Assembly (NCBI GenBank): GCA_047611425.1
Contig: JBLFWJ010000030.1
Location: 1-23,581 of the forward strand
Source of the DNA: JBLFWJ01 sp047611425
Lineage (GTDB): Bacteria; Bacteroidota; Bacteroidia; UBA10329
Reading direction: 5' to 3'
DNA: 23,581 nucleotides
Of this stretch, positions 15,903 through 23,581 are shown one piece after another (position 1 is the stretch's first letter; every line of letters begins with the position of its first letter). The notes beneath the pieces are model-generated. The model made no database searches. It saw nothing but the letters and a program-made list of their open reading frames with translations, and was not told the DNA's origin. The position numbers and the translations under genes were made by a program.

Positions 15903-17192
15903 CTATATTGCTCCTGAAAAGACCCATTCCCAAACATCCCAATATCTACCCCAGTTCCAGTAAGGGCCATCCCACGGTGGAGCGTAGTGATATGTCATTC
16001 GCAGATTAGCGTAAACCGCTAGACCTGTCAGAATGATGGCGCCTAACTTTAATACCACGTTAGATTTTCGGAAGTAATCAAATGCAAAAGCCATTGGTAT
16101 AGCCCCAATTGCGAAGTATTCGATGAAAGCCCGATGACCGAATGCTCCACCAAACCACCAGGCCCACCAGCTGCTGAATGTATAAATGGCCAGCATGAAG
16201 ATTCCAGCAATCAAAATTGTATTGACCCGTTGGACTTTCCACATAGCAATTAGGCCAGCTGGAATCGCAAGCAAAATAGGTGCATACATGAACAGTCCAT
16301 TCTGGTAGCTGAAAAGCATATGCCTGATTTTTGGATTGTCCCAAAAGATGAATCCTTCATTTTCGTACGAATACGTGAACCATTCCCCTGAGAATTGCTT
16401 CCAGTAGTAGAATTGTGGGATAAAAAGTACTGCGGTCAAAATGCAGATCCAATAAATAAGGCCTGAATTCCAGATTGATATAAATCTAGATTTTGCCCCA
16501 GAGATATTGACAGAATCAAGAAATGGAATAAGCGCAAGAATGATAATTCCTGTTGGTCGAATAAATACAATCAGGCTCGCAGCCAAGGCGAGCCTAAGTG
16601 TGTTTAGGAATGAATGTCCTTCGGTTTTCCATCTATCGGTAAAATAGATTAGCAAGGTGAAGAGGAAGAAGCTATAAACATGTGACATCCCGCCCTCTCC
16701 GGTGGTGTAATAAAATAAATTGGTGCCAAGGCCAATTGATAATAGGGTTATGCTGACTGCCCAATCTGAGAATCTTTTTTCTAGGAACCGCTTAAGAAAG
16801 GTCATTCCAAGCATGAAGTAAAACAGAGCGCTAAACAATATGGAATATCCATAAGGGGCAGAATATCCATCTGCCAAATAATCGGTTACAGAAGCATAGA
16901 CATGCGCAATAATGAATGCTGGAAATTCTAGGATGGCTACGCCATAGGTGTACTTTGATCTTGCCCAACCTAGTTCCGCATTAGGAATTGTACAGCCGGA
17001 GGTGCATGGCAATCCCTAAAATCCTCCGTTAATAAATGTTGCTGGTAGGTAGAGGTAATAGCCCTCGGAGTCTGCCCAAATAATGGAGGTGATGTTTTCG
17101 CTATTGAATCGGCTTAGAGCAGAAGATCCGGCAATGAGCATTATTAACCAAATAACTCTTGATCCAAACCATTTAGACAAATGGTCGCTCAT
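15903..17192 (-). pseudogene. GT39-like polytopic glycosyltransferase interrupted by an in-frame TAG
   Basis: One open frame broken by a single stop. Codons 1-58 (from ATG 17192) encode one membrane helix and the first periplasmic loop with WADSEGYYLYLPATFINGGF, the loop where GT-C enzymes keep their catalytic Asp (D41 here). Codon 59 is TAG (17016-17018). The same frame then continues GLPCTSGC, WARSKYTYGVAILEFPAFI and about eight or more hydrophobic helices to TAG at 15903. Restored length is 429 residues. This resembles Bacteroidota GT39-superfamily mannosyl/arabinosyl-type transferases using polyprenyl-phosphate sugars. The ATG overlaps the previous gene's stop (ATGA), so it is the last gene of a three-gene coupled operon whose first gene is a polyprenol-phosphate glycosyltransferase. 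A nonsense mutation or base error is likelier than recoding, since TAG is also used as the terminal stop. Confidence 0.8.
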
Positions 17193-19387
17193 TCCTGCAC
17201 CAAAGGATAATTCCACCAAATGCCGCTTTCTTTATTCTCTGACCCAGAGGAAAGAAACGTATTGAGTTGTAAATGAGAAAGAGTTCCTCCTCTTGTAGTC
17301 GATGATAATTTGATCAAATTCTTCCCTTGATAGAGGGTTAATTGCTTCTCTATCCTGACCCAACCATTCAAAATGTCAGCATATTCAGTTGGCTTTATTA
17401 AAACCGTGTCAACCAAATTTGATTGGAAATGAAGAAGTTCCACTTCTGGTAATCCGGTTTCTGCCTGGTTCAACTTTAACCAATAGCTGACCTCAGCATT
17501 GAGCCCGCTCTTAGAAACATTAATCACCGTATCCAGAAGCAACTGTTCTGGATTTATAGTGATGACCGAAGCATCCGAAAAGAATGCATTGATTTCGCTC
17601 AGGTCAAGCCTGTTTTGAGATGCATTCGAAACGTCCATTAATTCGAGAGCATAAACTGTGAACGATTCATTTGATAGGATCTCTTTTCCTTGATCAACTA
17701 TGAACTGCTCACCTTGCGTTAAATCACCATTTAATCTTAAAACAAGAATCGGAAGATCTGATTCCAAATCATCAAGAATAGCTCTGGTGATTACCGGGTG
17801 AGCCACCAGCTGAGCCTGCTTTTCTGTAACAGATAATGAAGTTCGTGACATCAATCCTCCAAACATGGGTAGTCCAGTTGAGAATGATGCGTTAGCGGCC
17901 ATCGTGAATGAACCCTGGGCACCTTCAAGGCCTATTTTCTCTGAGCCCACCAAGCTAAATGGGATTGGCAGGATGGCTTGGAAATCGGAGGACTTGTATC
18001 CTGCATTTTCCAGCTGGTCATTGAAAGTTGAATTGAAGGTAAACTCGTTGGGATGATTCATCAACATCAGCCCCTTAATCCCCTTGATGTTCGATGTCAT
18101 ATCAACTCCCCAAATGATAAAAACCAGTGCCATCATAGAGTTTGCAACAACCTTTAGTTTCCCCTTTGACGCAATTTGTAGATGCCTGAAAACCATGTAG
18201 AAATACACCACTGCACTAACTGTAAATACGTAGTAGAATATCCAAACTAACCGACCCAAGGACCTAAACTGCTTAAGCGCTAAAATGTGGTCGCTCAGCC
18301 AAAGAAGCCCTAAACGATTTAAGATTCCAGCTGAAATGAATAGTACAAGAATGGAAGGGATGAAGGCATTTCGGACCACATTAGGACTACTAAGCCACAA
18401 GGGTGCTTTCCATTTTTTTCTTCGGATATCCGCAACTACCTTCCACAGGAAGAAGAAAAGAAAAAGCGTTGCAGGAAGACCTACATACCCTTGACCTTCC
18501 CATTCTGGGTGTGTCCAAATTCGAAATAAATAGTCCCTTACAAGCGTAAACATTGGACCATGAATAGGAACAAAAACGCTCGAAAATGAGGATTCGTAGG
18601 CACCCATTCCGTATGGGGCTAATGGACGGTCAGAATAGATTTCGGTGAATGAGAAGTAGGCGGCCATTGAAATTGCTGGAAGCACAACAATGCCCAAAAG
18701 CCAAGGCCACATTGAGCGGTCAGCTTTAAAGGCAATAATTCTAAACGCATTAAAGGCGAACAAGGACCCAGCAAAAGCCAATGAAATCAGCAAATGATAC
18801 GGTTGATTTAGACTGAAAACTGCAACCACTAAATAATATAAGAGCGCCCAAACCCACTTTTTATCCGCTTCGTAAATCTTGATAATCATCCACCATAATA
18901 GAGGAATGTAAAACGTGTATGCCAGGGCATAGTGGCCAGAGAATCTTTGAATTTGTGGACTTAGAAAAGCAATGATTAATGCAAACGGAACCGCGAACCA
19001 AGCGGGAATCAGCGCTTTTTTCAAAATGGAATGGACGAGTAATGCGCATAACACAAGACTCATAATCATGATAATATTCATGGCGCCCATCATAGCTTGA
19101 CCATTTGCTACACTTGGCTCAAAGAACATTTTGAAAAGTGATGTTAGAACCGGTTGCCCATCGGCAAAAGTTAGTTGATCACCATATGGGTGAAGCATGC
19201 CTTTGAAGAACCAGCCTTCACCATGAACAACCTGATAGAGTACGGTGTAGTAGTTCTTTATTCCGTCCCCAACACCAAAAACAAAGACCGAAGGATCGGC
19301 CATAATATCTCCGTAAAACCGGAATATGATTAGCAAGGCGCCAAGCATTACAGCTAGATAAGGAAGATATTTATTGAGGATGTTCAC
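17189..19387 (-). CDS. Large polytopic membrane protein, putative GT-C-type glycosyltransferase
   Basis: 732 residues. About ten to twelve hydrophobic helices occupy residues 1-430, and a soluble, probably periplasmic region fills 440-732. The first periplasmic loop has GDGIKNYYTVLYQV and later GMLHPYGDQLTFADGQPV: an acidic residue in the first loop is the hallmark of GT-C enzymes, and such loops occur in large uncharacterised Bacteroidota membrane proteins. The assignment is from architecture and context only; it might instead be a membrane component without transferase activity. The start is GTG 19387, overlapping the TGA of the GT2 gene by four bases (GTGA). Its own TGA overlaps the next ATG (ATGA). 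It is thus the middle gene of a tightly coupled operon for building or decorating a surface glycan. Confidence 0.68.
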   Translation of the reverse strand: MNILNKYLPYLAVMLGALLIIFRFYGDIMADPSVFVFGVGDGIKNYYTVLYQVVHGEGWFFKGMLHPYGDQLTFADGQPVLTSLFKMFFEPSVANGQAMMGAMNIIMIMSLVLCALLVHSILKKALIPAWFAVPFALIIAFLSPQIQRFSGHYALAYTFYIPLLWWMIIKIYEADKKWVWALLYYLVVAVFSLNQPYHLLISLAFAGSLFAFNAFRIIAFKADRSMWPWLLGIVVLPAISMAAYFSFTEIYSDRPLAPYGMGAYESSFSSVFVPIHGPMFTLVRDYLFRIWTHPEWEGQGYVGLPATLFLFFFLWKVVADIRRKKWKAPLWLSSPNVVRNAFIPSILVLFISAGILNRLGLLWLSDHILALKQFRSLGRLVWIFYYVFTVSAVVYFYMVFRHLQIASKGKLKVVANSMMALVFIIWGVDMTSNIKGIKGLMLMNHPNEFTFNSTFNDQLENAGYKSSDFQAILPIPFSLVGSEKIGLEGAQGSFTMAANASFSTGLPMFGGLMSRTSLSVTEKQAQLVAHPVITRAILDDLESDLPILVLRLNGDLTQGEQFIVDQGKEILSNESFTVYALELMDVSNASQNRLDLSEINAFFSDASVITINPEQLLLDTVINVSKSGLNAEVSYWLKLNQAETGLPEVELLHFQSNLVDTVLIKPTEYADILNGWVRIEKQLTLYQGKNLIKLSSTTRGGTLSHLQLNTFLSSGSENKESGIWWNYPLVQE

Positions 19388-20094
19388 CGGCTAAATAGCA
19401 ACTTCAGCAAGTTACCCGATTCTTGGATCAATATTCTCAGACCCAAACCCGGAAGCTGAATTCCTGACTGCAAACGTACTTCAACGCCAATTATTCTAAG
19501 CGACTTTTTAGATGCTGACCTCACGGTTTCCAAATCAAAGAGATACCGGTCGATTGTAGTATCCAGCACCACATTTCGCCCTACCTCATTCATGGCTTTC
19601 AATCCACCCTGAGTGTCGCCTATTTTGAGATTAAACAGGCTTTTATTCAGACGTAAAAGGCCTTTTGAAATCAACCTTCTAAATGTGCTTAACGTTGAAT
19701 AGTAGGACTCTCCACGAGTTCCTAACGCCAAGTCAACATTACCATTTCCCACGGTTTTGATCATAATCGCCATGTCTTCCACCCTGTACGGTACATCAAC
19801 ATCGGTGAACATGGAAACAGCTGCTTGACTCTTACCCAGTCCTGATCTAATGGCGGCACCCTTTCCTTTATTTATGGTGTGTTCGATGATCTGCAACTGC
19901 CATTCCTCCGTTTCCAAGTCGCCCATCTCAGACTTAAATCCATCTGGAGAACCATCGTTCACCACGATTAACTTGTCTAATTTGAATTCTGGTGTTGCTT
20001 GATTCAACTCTTTTAAAGAATTGATCAAATGCTTAGCCCAGCCCGCTTTTGGGTTGTAGCAAGGAATAACAACATCAAACGATTGTTGGGTCAT
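19384..20094 (-). CDS. GT2 family glycosyltransferase, polyprenol-phosphate sugar synthase-like
   Basis: 236 residues, a single GT-A domain without membrane helices. Visible motifs: VVIPCYNP at 8-15, VVNDGSPDG at 44-52 (nucleotide-sugar binding), MFTDVDVPY at 95-103 (the DxD metal site), GDTQGGLKAM at 149-158 and FDLET at 186-190. The last two are typical of dolichyl/polyprenyl-phosphate glucose or mannose synthases (DPM1/ALG5 type). The enzyme would charge undecaprenyl phosphate with a sugar from a nucleotide sugar on the cytoplasmic face, for use by the GT-C proteins encoded downstream. Start: ATG 20094, with a perfect -7 element immediately upstream (20101-20108); the TTG at 20103 lies inside that element. 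First gene of the operon, overlapping the next by 4 bases. Confidence 0.87.
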   Translation of the reverse strand: MTQQSFDVVIPCYNPKAGWAKHLINSLKELNQATPEFKLDKLIVVNDGSPDGFKSEMGDLETEEWQLQIIEHTINKGKGAAIRSGLGKSQAAVSMFTDVDVPYRVEDMAIMIKTVGNGNVDLALGTRGESYYSTLSTFRRLISKGLLRLNKSLFNLKIGDTQGGLKAMNEVGRNVVLDTTIDRYLFDLETVRSASKKSLRIIGVEVRLQSGIQLPGLGLRILIQESGNLLKLLFSR

Positions 20095-20100
20095 CGGCCC

Positions 20101-20108
20101 CAAAAATA
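20101..20108 (-). promoter_or_regulatory. -7 element TATTTTTG of the glycan operon
   Basis: Perfect TAnnTTTG on the minus strand, ending 7 bases before ATG 20094. Initiation 5-7 bases on would give a leaderless or nearly leaderless mRNA. Confidence 0.5.
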
Positions 20109-20167
20109 GAGTTTAAGAACGGGCGATGTTGTGGTATGACAGATCGGCAGTAAGGGTGAATAATACC

Positions 20168-20175
20168 TACCTTTG
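20168..20175 (+). promoter_or_regulatory. -7 element TACCTTTG of the miaB operon
   Basis: Perfect TAnnTTTG followed by CTGCCC. Predicted leader of about 14 bases before ATG 20196. With the opposite element at 20101-20108 it makes a compact divergent promoter. Confidence 0.6.
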
Positions 20176-20195
20176 CTGCCCGATAATTGAGCCCA

Positions 20196-21662
20196 ATGTT
20201 GAAGGAAGATTCTGATAAACAAGTTGAAGAAGCCCGCCAAGGAGAGGCGCTCGAGTTGGATATGGCAGGCAAGGCGACTAAGAAGCTTTACATGGAATCG
20301 TATGGCTGCGCCATGAACTTTTCTGATAGTGAGGTGGTGGCTTCTGTTCTTCAAAAGGATGGCTATACTACAACTAAGGATGTTGCCGAAGCGGATGTAA
20401 TCTTTATCAATACATGCGCAATCCGGGATAATGCTGAGCAACGAATTCGTGGTAGACTGGCTCAATTCAACGTAATTAAGAAGAACAAGAAAGATCTAAT
20501 TGTTGGCGTGATGGGCTGCATGGCCGAACGCTTGAAAGAACAATTACTAGAGGAGGAGAAGATTGTAGATATGGTGATTGGGCCAGACGCGTATCGCGAT
20601 TTGCCTAATCTTTTAAAAGAAGCGGAAACGGGTCAAAAAGCAGTGAATGTTCAGCTGTCTTTGGAAGAAACGTATGCTGATATCAGCCCTGTGCGATTAG
20701 GAGGAAACGGCATTACGGCTCTGGTTAGCATTACCCGTGGTTGCGACAACATGTGTTCATTCTGTGTGGTTCCTTTTACTCGAGGTAGAGAAAGAAGTCG
20801 TAATCCAGAATCGATTGTTGCGGAGGCGCAAGATTTGTTTGACCGAGGGTATCGAGAGGTTACTTTGCTTGGTCAGAATGTGAATTCATACTTGTGGACG
20901 CCAACGTTAAATTCCAAAAAGCTGATAAACAAAGCTTTGGAGGAGAACGGAACATTGAACGGAGAAACCCCGGTGACGTTTGCTCAATTGATGGAAATGG
21001 TGGCGGAGGTCGATCCACTTTTAAGAGTTCGGTTTTCAACTTCTCATCCAAAAGATATGGGTGATGACGTGTTGTACGCTATCGCTAAACACCCGAACAT
21101 TTGTGACAATATTCACCTTCCGGTTCAAAGCGGGAATAGTGAGTTGCTCGAAAAGATGAATCGCGGTTATACCCGAGAATGGTACCTAAATCGAATTGAG
21201 GCCATTAACAGGATTATTCCTGGATCCGGAATTACGACCGACATAATTACTGGGTTTTGTGGCGAGACGGACGAACAATTTGAGGACACTTACACTTTAA
21301 TGGAAGAGGTTGGATTTGATTTCTCTTACATGTACAAGTATTCGGAAAGACCGAAAACAAAGGCAGAAAGAAAGTACGAAGACGATATTTCAGAGGAGGT
21401 TAAAAGCTCACGATTGGATCGAGTAATCAAACTTCAAAGAGGATTGGCTTTGAAAAGCAATGAAGCTGATATTGGAAAGACCTTCGAGATTTTGGTTGAA
21501 GGCTTGTCCAAAAGAAACGACCAACAATTGGCAGGACGTAGTTCTGAAAACAAGTTGACCATATTCCCAAAGGGAGAACACAAAGCTGGAGAATACGTGT
21601 ACGTGAAAATCAATGATTGCACGTCCGCCACGTTATTCGGAGAAGTAGTTGAAAAACCATGA
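20196..21662 (+). CDS. miaB: tRNA-2-methylthio-N6-dimethylallyladenosine synthase
   Basis: 488-residue radical-SAM methylthiotransferase that converts i6A37 to ms2i6A37 in tRNAs reading UNN codons, carrying two 4Fe-4S clusters. The N-terminal MTTase domain has the three expected cysteines: C38 in MESYGCAMN, C74 in INTCAIRDNAE, C108 in GVMGCMAERL. The radical-SAM triad is C183-x3-C187-x2-C190 in TRGCDNMCSFCVVPFTRGRE. The C-terminal 70 residues form a TRAM domain (TFEILVEG, GEYVYVKI). The family choice of MiaB over RimO rests on the NTCAIRDNAE and FTRGRERS wording. The first ATG after the -7 element is 20196. It is the first gene of a coupled operon and overlaps the sigma-54 activator by four bases (ATGA). 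Confidence 0.96.
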   Translation: MLKEDSDKQVEEARQGEALELDMAGKATKKLYMESYGCAMNFSDSEVVASVLQKDGYTTTKDVAEADVIFINTCAIRDNAEQRIRGRLAQFNVIKKNKKDLIVGVMGCMAERLKEQLLEEEKIVDMVIGPDAYRDLPNLLKEAETGQKAVNVQLSLEETYADISPVRLGGNGITALVSITRGCDNMCSFCVVPFTRGRERSRNPESIVAEAQDLFDRGYREVTLLGQNVNSYLWTPTLNSKKLINKALEENGTLNGETPVTFAQLMEMVAEVDPLLRVRFSTSHPKDMGDDVLYAIAKHPNICDNIHLPVQSGNSELLEKMNRGYTREWYLNRIEAINRIIPGSGITTDIITGFCGETDEQFEDTYTLMEEVGFDFSYMYKYSERPKTKAERKYEDDISEEVKSSRLDRVIKLQRGLALKSNEADIGKTFEILVEGLSKRNDQQLAGRSSENKLTIFPKGEHKAGEYVYVKINDCTSATLFGEVVEKP

Positions 21663-22879
21663 GTGTAGATTCTATTAAACAGAGATTCGGCATAATTGGG
21701 CATTCCCCATTGCTCAACCACGCCATTGATACGGCTCAGCAAGTTGCGCCTACGGACATTTCCGTTTTGGTAACTGGAGAGAGTGGAACAGGAAAAGAAG
21801 TATTTCCGAAAATCATTCACCAACTGGGTGCTCGAAAGCATGGGCAATACATTGCGGTTAACTGTGGCGCAATCCCCGAAGGAACGATTGATTCGGAACT
21901 TTTCGGACACGAAAAGGGATCTTTTACTGGTGCGGTAGATTCAAGAAAAGGCTACTTCGAAGTAGCGGATGGAGGAACAATCTTTTTAGATGAGGTGGCA
22001 GAATTGCCAGTTTCTACTCAGGTCAGATTACTCCGTGTTCTCGAAACAGGTGAGTTTATCAAGGTGGGTTCATCTAAGCCGATTAAAACGGATGTGAGGA
22101 TTGTTGCTGCAACCAATGTGAACATTCCGGAGGCCATCCAAAAAGGAAAATTCCGAGAGGACCTTTATTACAGATTGAATACGGTGCCGATTCCAGTACC
22201 TGCATTGCGTGATCGAGAAGATGACATTCCGCTTTTGTTTCGAAAGTTCGCAATGGACTTTGCCGAGAAATATCGGATGCCTTCCATAAGATTGACAGAC
22301 GATGCCCAGGAAATGCTGAAGCAATTTGCATGGCCAGGAAACATCCGGCAACTGAAAAATATAACGGAGCAAATCTCGATTATAGAGAAACATAGAGAAG
22401 TTGGCCCAGCTACGTTGCGACATTACTTACCGGATCTTGGTCAATCCAGTTTGCCGGTGGTTCAAAAGGAAGGGCAAAGTGGAGGAGCTAGCGGTGATTT
22501 CTCTGAGCGAGAGTTGATGTATAAAGTACTGTTCGATATGAAGCAGGACATTAATGACCTGAAAAAATTGGTGGTTGATTTGGCATCAAGTGGTGATGGA
22601 AATATCAATGTAAGTGAGGGAAATGCGCAAGTTGTACAGAAACTGTATCGAGAGATTGGGCCGGATACCGATTTGTCTGGAATGACAATTCAGCCCAGAG
22701 GCACGGAAGAGCGGCAAGAGATTGAAGTGGAAGAATCACTTTCGCTGGAGGACCGCGAAATTGAGTTGATTAAAAAAGCGTTGACCAAGCATAGAGGCAA
22801 ACGAAAAGGCGCAGCTGCCGAATTGGGTATCTCAGAGCGAACGCTCTACCGTAAGATTAAAGAGCACGACATTAATTAA
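21659..22879 (+). CDS. Sigma-54-dependent transcriptional activator without receiver domain
   Basis: 406-residue bacterial enhancer-binding protein. The AAA+ domain begins almost at the N-terminus: Walker A GESGTGKE (40-47), sigma-54 contact loop GSFTGA (87-92; consensus GAFTGA), Walker B TIFLDE (107-112), sensor and arginine-finger region VRIVAATN and FREDLYYRLN, then WPGNIRQLKN. A linker of about 100 residues leads to a Fis-type helix-turn-helix at the end (KGAAAELGISERTLYRKIK). There is no receiver, GAF or PAS domain, so it is either constitutive or controlled by a partner protein. It is translationally coupled to miaB and three bases from lptE; this order recurs in Bacteroidota, but its target promoters are not visible here (no GG-N10-GC site was recognised). 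Confidence 0.92.
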   Translation: MSVDSIKQRFGIIGHSPLLNHAIDTAQQVAPTDISVLVTGESGTGKEVFPKIIHQLGARKHGQYIAVNCGAIPEGTIDSELFGHEKGSFTGAVDSRKGYFEVADGGTIFLDEVAELPVSTQVRLLRVLETGEFIKVGSSKPIKTDVRIVAATNVNIPEAIQKGKFREDLYYRLNTVPIPVPALRDREDDIPLLFRKFAMDFAEKYRMPSIRLTDDAQEMLKQFAWPGNIRQLKNITEQISIIEKHREVGPATLRHYLPDLGQSSLPVVQKEGQSGGASGDFSERELMYKVLFDMKQDINDLKKLVVDLASSGDGNINVSEGNAQVVQKLYREIGPDTDLSGMTIQPRGTEERQEIEVEESLSLEDREIELIKKALTKHRGKRKGAAAELGISERTLYRKIKEHDIN

Positions 22880-22882
22880 AGG

Positions 22883-23443
22883 ATGAAATCCGAAAAAATG
22901 AAATCAGAAATTCGAAAAATGGAAATAGTTAGGGCCATCAAGGCGTTTCGAATTTCCTATTTCCTATTTCTGATTTTGCCATTTATGGCAGGGTGTGGTG
23001 TGTATTCATTCACAGGAGCTAGCATTTCGCCAGAGGTGAAGTCGGTCAGCATCGACCTATTTCCGAGTTATGCAGCCTTGGCTCCGCCCAATATGCCGCA
23101 GCTTTTTACCGAGACACTTCGTGATAAATTCGTTTCGCTTACCAACTTGGATCTCATCACACGAAACGGTGACATCCGATTCAAAGGATCCATCACCAAT
23201 TATCGAACAAACCCGGTGGCCATTCAAGGAAACGAGACGGCAGCTAAGAACCGTCTTTCTGTAACTGTATCGGTGGAATACACTGACACAACAAATCCGG
23301 ATGCAAGTTTTGAGAAGAACTTTACGCGCTTCGCAGACTTCGATTCCAACCGAAACATTACGGACGTAGAGCAGGATTTGATTGTTGAAATCAACGAGCA
23401 AATTGTTCAGGACATATTCAACGAATCGGTGGTGAACTGGTAA
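22883..23443 (+). CDS. lptE: LPS-assembly lipoprotein LptE
   Basis: 186-residue outer-membrane lipoprotein that plugs LptD and helps insert lipopolysaccharide. A lipoprotein signal is clear: basic n-region, hydrophobic ISYFLFLILPF and lipobox M-A-G-C38, followed by GVYSFTGASIS, the characteristic Bacteroidota LptE start. The rest has the family's mixed beta-sheet pattern (SIDLFPSYAAL, FKGSITNY, SVTVSVEYTD, FADFDSN). Length is normal. The N-terminus is long, with Met at 1, 6 and 13, and its codons lie within short palindromic repeat units (22884-22977). Starts at 22898 or 22919 are therefore possible. It is three bases after the sigma-54 activator stop and shares TAATG with the next gene. Confidence 0.88.
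   Translation: MKSEKMKSEIRKMEIVRAIKAFRISYFLFLILPFMAGCGVYSFTGASISPEVKSVSIDLFPSYAALAPPNMPQLFTETLRDKFVSLTNLDLITRNGDIRFKGSITNYRTNPVAIQGNETAAKNRLSVTVSVEYTDTTNPDASFEKNFTRFADFDSNRNITDVEQDLIVEINEQIVQDIFNESVVNW
22884..22977. repeat. Palindromic repeat units within the lptE signal-peptide region
   Basis: AAATCAGAAAT (22901-22911) is exactly inverted at 22966-22976, TTCGAAA (22911-22917) at 22946-22952, and GGAAATAG (22921-22928) at 22957-22964. The order of the units is not simply mirrored, so this is a cluster of short dyads and not one clean hairpin. It covers codons 1-31 of lptE. The AAATC-CGAAA / AAATCAGAAA wording recalls intergenic repeats I associate with Bacteroidota. Confidence 0.45.
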
Positions 23444-23581
23444 TGCGTGCTTCCGATTTCCATAACATCCTTGAAGGCAAGAACGATCCGAATGTTGATC
23501 GTTTGAAGGTTCTTCAAAGTGTGGTAGAGAAGTACCCATATTTCACTGCGGCTCAAGTTCTTCTTGCCAAAGAAATGTGGG
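23443..23581 (+). CDS. Partial protein, probably TPR-type envelope protein of the lptE operon
   Basis: First 46 codons only; the gene runs off the window. It starts at ATG 23443, overlapping the lptE stop as TAATG. The visible residues (MRASDFHNILEGKNDP, then LQSVVEKYPYFTAAQVLLAK) are helical and follow the KYPYF-x2-A pattern seen at the start of a conserved Bacteroidota protein that follows lptE, often annotated as tetratricopeptide-repeat. No signal peptide is evident. The assignment rests on synteny and this short motif. Confidence 0.6.
   Translation, partial: MRASDFHNILEGKNDPNVDRLKVLQSVVEKYPYFTAAQVLLAKEMW

Noticed and set aside
17016..17018. TAG as a recoded amino acid (pyrrolysine-like or suppressor).
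   Set aside because: TAG is used as the terminal stop of the same gene at 15903, and no recoding element is visible; mutation or error is simpler.
21434..21910. Long antisense frame (158 codons) across the miaB/activator junction, and similar antisense frames at 22070-22423 and 23057-23539.
   Set aside because: They are shadows of strongly supported genes and show no domain, signal or own promoter.

Overview
The window comes from a member of the phylum Bacteroidota, most likely a flavobacterial or related marine-type lineage (the order is inference). Three things point there. Three secreted proteins end in type IX secretion sorting domains, one type A and two type B with the gliding-motility-associated C-terminal domain. 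The gene order miaB, sigma-54 activator, lptE, TPR-type protein is typical of Bacteroidota. Good matches to the Bacteroidota -7 promoter element TAnnTTTG sit just upstream of many start codons. There is no rRNA, tRNA, CRISPR array, phage or recognisable insertion sequence.

Layout. Positions 81-3634 (minus strand) hold a GNAT acetyltransferase, an Ntn-type amide hydrolase with a four-helix membrane tail, and a two-gene unit of a PadR regulator followed by an unusual membrane protein with HAAS-like, GldL-like and GldM-like parts. Positions 3706-5083 hold a palindromic repeat leading into an MFS transporter. Positions 5074-9403 hold a small exported protein of unknown function, glutaryl-CoA dehydrogenase, a secreted protein with a CX4CH motif, and an M20 dipeptidase; a strong bidirectional terminator separates the last two. 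Positions 9451-14853 hold two large tandem secreted T9SS type B proteins. Positions 15091-20094 hold a surface-glycan-like block: a frameshifted methyltransferase, then on the opposite strand a three-gene, translationally coupled operon (GT2 glycosyltransferase, large polytopic membrane protein, GT39-like membrane protein broken by an in-frame TAG). Positions 20196-23581 hold miaB, a sigma-54 activator, lptE and the start of a fourth gene, packed with overlaps.

How the genes fit together. Cell-envelope work dominates: T9SS cargo, LPS assembly (lptE), lipid-linked sugar transfer and a putative PMF-motor-like protein. The metabolic genes (gcdH, dipeptidase) have their own promoters.

Main points for a second look: (1) the single-chain HAAS/GldL/GldM-like protein under a PadR regulator; (2) two broken genes facing each other at 15.1-17.2 kb; (3) two different palindromic repeats at gene starts, one apparently encoding part of the LptE signal peptide and the other carrying a candidate promoter; (4) a recurring very short leader between the -7 element and ATG, which corrects several starts.
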